Assembly: GCA_947486505.1 (NCBI GenBank)
Contig: CANKTT010000080.1
Coordinates: 1 to 6,893 of the forward strand
Length of the DNA: 6,893 bases
Direction: 5' to 3'
Source of the DNA: Actinomycetota bacterium
GTDB taxonomy: Bacteria > Actinomycetota > Actinomycetes > S36-B12 > UBA5976
Under the pieces are notes generated by a model. That model ran no database searches, was not told the origin of the DNA, and was given only the letters and a program-made list of their open reading frames with translations. The translations under genes and the position numbers were made by a program. How positions within the stretch are numbered: position 1 is the first letter of the stretch; each line of letters begins with the position of its first letter. Shown piece after piece: positions 5,586 to 6,893 of this stretch.

Positions 5586-6893
5586 GCCTTGGCAAGTGAG
5601 CGAAGTACGTACTGCAAGATGCCACCATGACGGAAGTAATCAGCTTCACCCGGAGTATCGATCCGAACAACTGCCTGGAAAGTCATAACTGAACCGTCAA
5701 TCGAAGTTGCAGATACAGATACTGTGCTTGGAATCTTGCCTGCGTTTAATCCAACAATTCCTGATACATCAAATGTTTCAGTTCCTACTAGTCCTAACGA
5801 ATCTGCAGTCTGACCTGCTGGATACTGCAGCGGCAATACGCCCATGCCAATTAGGTTTGAGCGATGAATTCGTTCATAGGACTCCGCAATAACAACTCGA
5901 ACTCCAAGTAACGCAGTTCCTTTGGCAGCCCAATCTCGAGAAGATCCGGAACCATATTCTTTGCCAGCCAAAATCAACATTGGAATGTTATTGGTAGCAG
6001 CATTAACCGATGCTTCGTAGATTGAAGTTTGTGGTGCATCTTCAACTGTGAAGTCTCTAGTGAAACCGCCTTCGACATCTTCTAGCAATTGGTTGCGTAA
6101 ACGAATGTTTGCGAAGGTGCCACGGATCATTACTTCGTGGTTACCTCGCCTGGAACCATAGGAATTGAAGTCAGCTTTAGCCACTCCATTTTCCTTTAGA
6201 TACTTTCCAGCCGGGCTATCTTCGCGAATCGATCCAGCCGGGGAAATGTGATCGGTAGTTACCGAGTCCCCTAGTTTTGCGAGTACGCGCGCACCCGTCA
6301 CATCGGTGACTGGGACCGGTTCCACTGGCATGTTTTCAAAATATGGTGGTCGGCGCACGTAAGTGCTCTTCTCGTCCCAATCGAAAGTAGCTCCAGTTGG
6401 AGTATCGAGATGCTGCCAACGAGCGTCGCCTGCAAAAACATCTTTGTAACGAGAAGTGAACATGTCGGCATCGATTGAGGAATCAATAACTGCCGATACT
6501 TCCTGCGCACTTGGCCAGATGTCCTTCAAGTAGACCGGATTACCATCTGAATCATCTCCCAATGAATCGTTATGCAAATCAATCGCCATAGTTCCAGCGA
6601 TTGCATATGCAACTACCAAAGGAGGTGATGCTAGGTAGTTCATCTTGACGTCAGGATTGATTCTGCCTTCAAAGTTGCGATTACCCGAAAGCACCGCAAC
6701 CGCTGCCAAATCATTGTCCTGAATCGCTGTGCTAATTTCTGGGGCAACAGGTCCAGAGTTACCGATGCAAGTTGTACAGCCGTAGCCAACCAAGTTGAAT
6801 CCAAGAGCATCTAAGTACTTAGTTAAACCTGACTTGTTGTAGTAATCAGTCACAACTTGGGAACCTGGTGCCAATGTGGTTTTAACCCATGGC
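5582..6893 (-). CDS. acnA: Aconitate hydratase, C-terminal 436 residues (cut by window edge)
   Basis: Aconitase interconverts citrate and isocitrate in the TCA cycle through a [4Fe-4S] cluster. The reading frame is open to the right edge; the first visible residues, [11 protein letters not shown], match an internal part of the AcnA/IRP-type family, so roughly the N-terminal half lies outside the window. Numbered from that proline, two cluster cysteines are visible at C39 and C42 in [12 protein letters not shown]; the third should lie upstream. Next come [11 protein letters not shown] and [11 protein letters not shown], then the swivel domain with [35 protein letters not shown], the catalytic-serine motif [16 protein letters not shown], and [16 protein letters not shown]. 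Everything visible is intact. The sequence fits the long monomeric AcnA type rather than AcnB. Its TGA overlaps the ATG of the 114-residue gene by four bases; dxs follows on the same strand. Confidence 0.97.
   Translation of the reverse strand, partial: PWVKTTLAPGSQVVTDYYNKSGLTKYLDALGFNLVGYGCTTCIGNSGPVAPEISTAIQDNDLAAVAVLSGNRNFEGRINPDVKMNYLASPPLVVAYAIAGTMAIDLHNDSLGDDSDGNPVYLKDIWPSAQEVSAVIDSSIDADMFTSRYKDVFAGDARWQHLDTPTGATFDWDEKSTYVRRPPYFENMPVEPVPVTDVTGARVLAKLGDSVTTDHISPAGSIREDSPAGKYLKENGVAKADFNSYGSRRGNHEVMIRGTFANIRLRNQLLEDVEGGFTRDFTVEDAPQTSIYEASVNAATNNIPMLILAGKEYGSGSSRDWAAKGTALLGVRVVIAESYERIHRSNLIGMGVLPLQYPAGQTADSLGLVGTETFDVSGIVGLNAGKIPSTVSVSATSIDGSVMTFQAVVRIDTPGEADYFRHGGILQYVLRSLAKA

Noticed and set aside
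6618..6630. Perfect Shine-Dalgarno-like AAAGGAGGTGATG on the + strand
   Set aside because: It lies antisense inside the aconitase coding region (the SPPLVV codons), and the ATG it would serve is closed by a stop after six codons.
6872..6874. TTG as the start of the aconitase gene
   Set aside because: The frame stays open to the window edge and the residues before it (PWVKTT) continue the conserved aconitase sequence, so the gene is truncated by the window and does not start here.
1..6893. Mobile element, CRISPR array, tRNA/rRNA or defence system
   Set aside because: I found no transposase or integrase motifs, no regularly spaced repeats and no tRNA-like cloverleaf. The gaps between genes are all under about 100 bases and the content is housekeeping.

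Overview
The window is a compact stretch of bacterial chromosome holding seven protein genes and almost no free space. Family resemblance points to an actinobacterium. The DUF3000 protein, the long HRDC-type RNase D with its actinobacterial C-terminal extension, and the order msrB ... DUF3000 - RNase D (+) facing dxs (-) all resemble the mycobacterial order msrB ... Rv2680 - Rv2681 - dxs1, as I recall it. Base composition by eye is only moderate in GC, codon use is mixed rather than G/C-ended, and intergenic gaps are tiny. A streamlined low-GC actinobacterium, for example a freshwater acI/Nanopelagicales-like lineage, is therefore plausible, but this is an inference.

Layout: 1-92 is an upstream region with an inverted repeat and a probable -10 element. 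93-500 (+) is msrB, methionine-R-sulfoxide reductase. 497-1324 (-) is an EamA/DMT-family transporter whose stop codon overlaps that of msrB. 1325-1390 is a divergent promoter region. 1391-1966 (+) is a DUF3000 protein and 1976-3295 (+) a ribonuclease D, nine bases apart and probably one operon. 3282-5159 (-) is dxs, whose tail overlaps the RNase D tail by 14 bases. 5160-5240 is a small gap with an inverted repeat. 5241-5585 (-) is an unrecognised 114-residue protein that starts inside the stop of aconitase (ATGA overlap). 5582-6893 (-) is the C-terminal part of aconitase, which runs off the right edge.

The genes are mostly housekeeping: repair of oxidised methionine, RNA trimming, the first committed step of non-mevalonate isoprenoid synthesis, and the TCA cycle. 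Aconitase, the 114-residue protein and dxs point the same way and may be read together; the first two are almost certainly translationally coupled. Several starts lack a ribosome binding site and carry a TA-starting hexamer about one turn upstream, so leaderless transcription appears common here.

I see no mobile element, CRISPR array, RNA gene or obvious defence system. The points most worth following are: (1) the apparent absence of the heme-synthesis block that sits between msrB and the DUF3000 gene in mycobacteria, with an EamA transporter in its place; (2) the uncharacterised protein coupled to aconitase; (3) a 27-base in-frame tandem repeat in the RNase D N-terminus; and (4) the repeated TAG/TAA hexamer at -12 of four starts.
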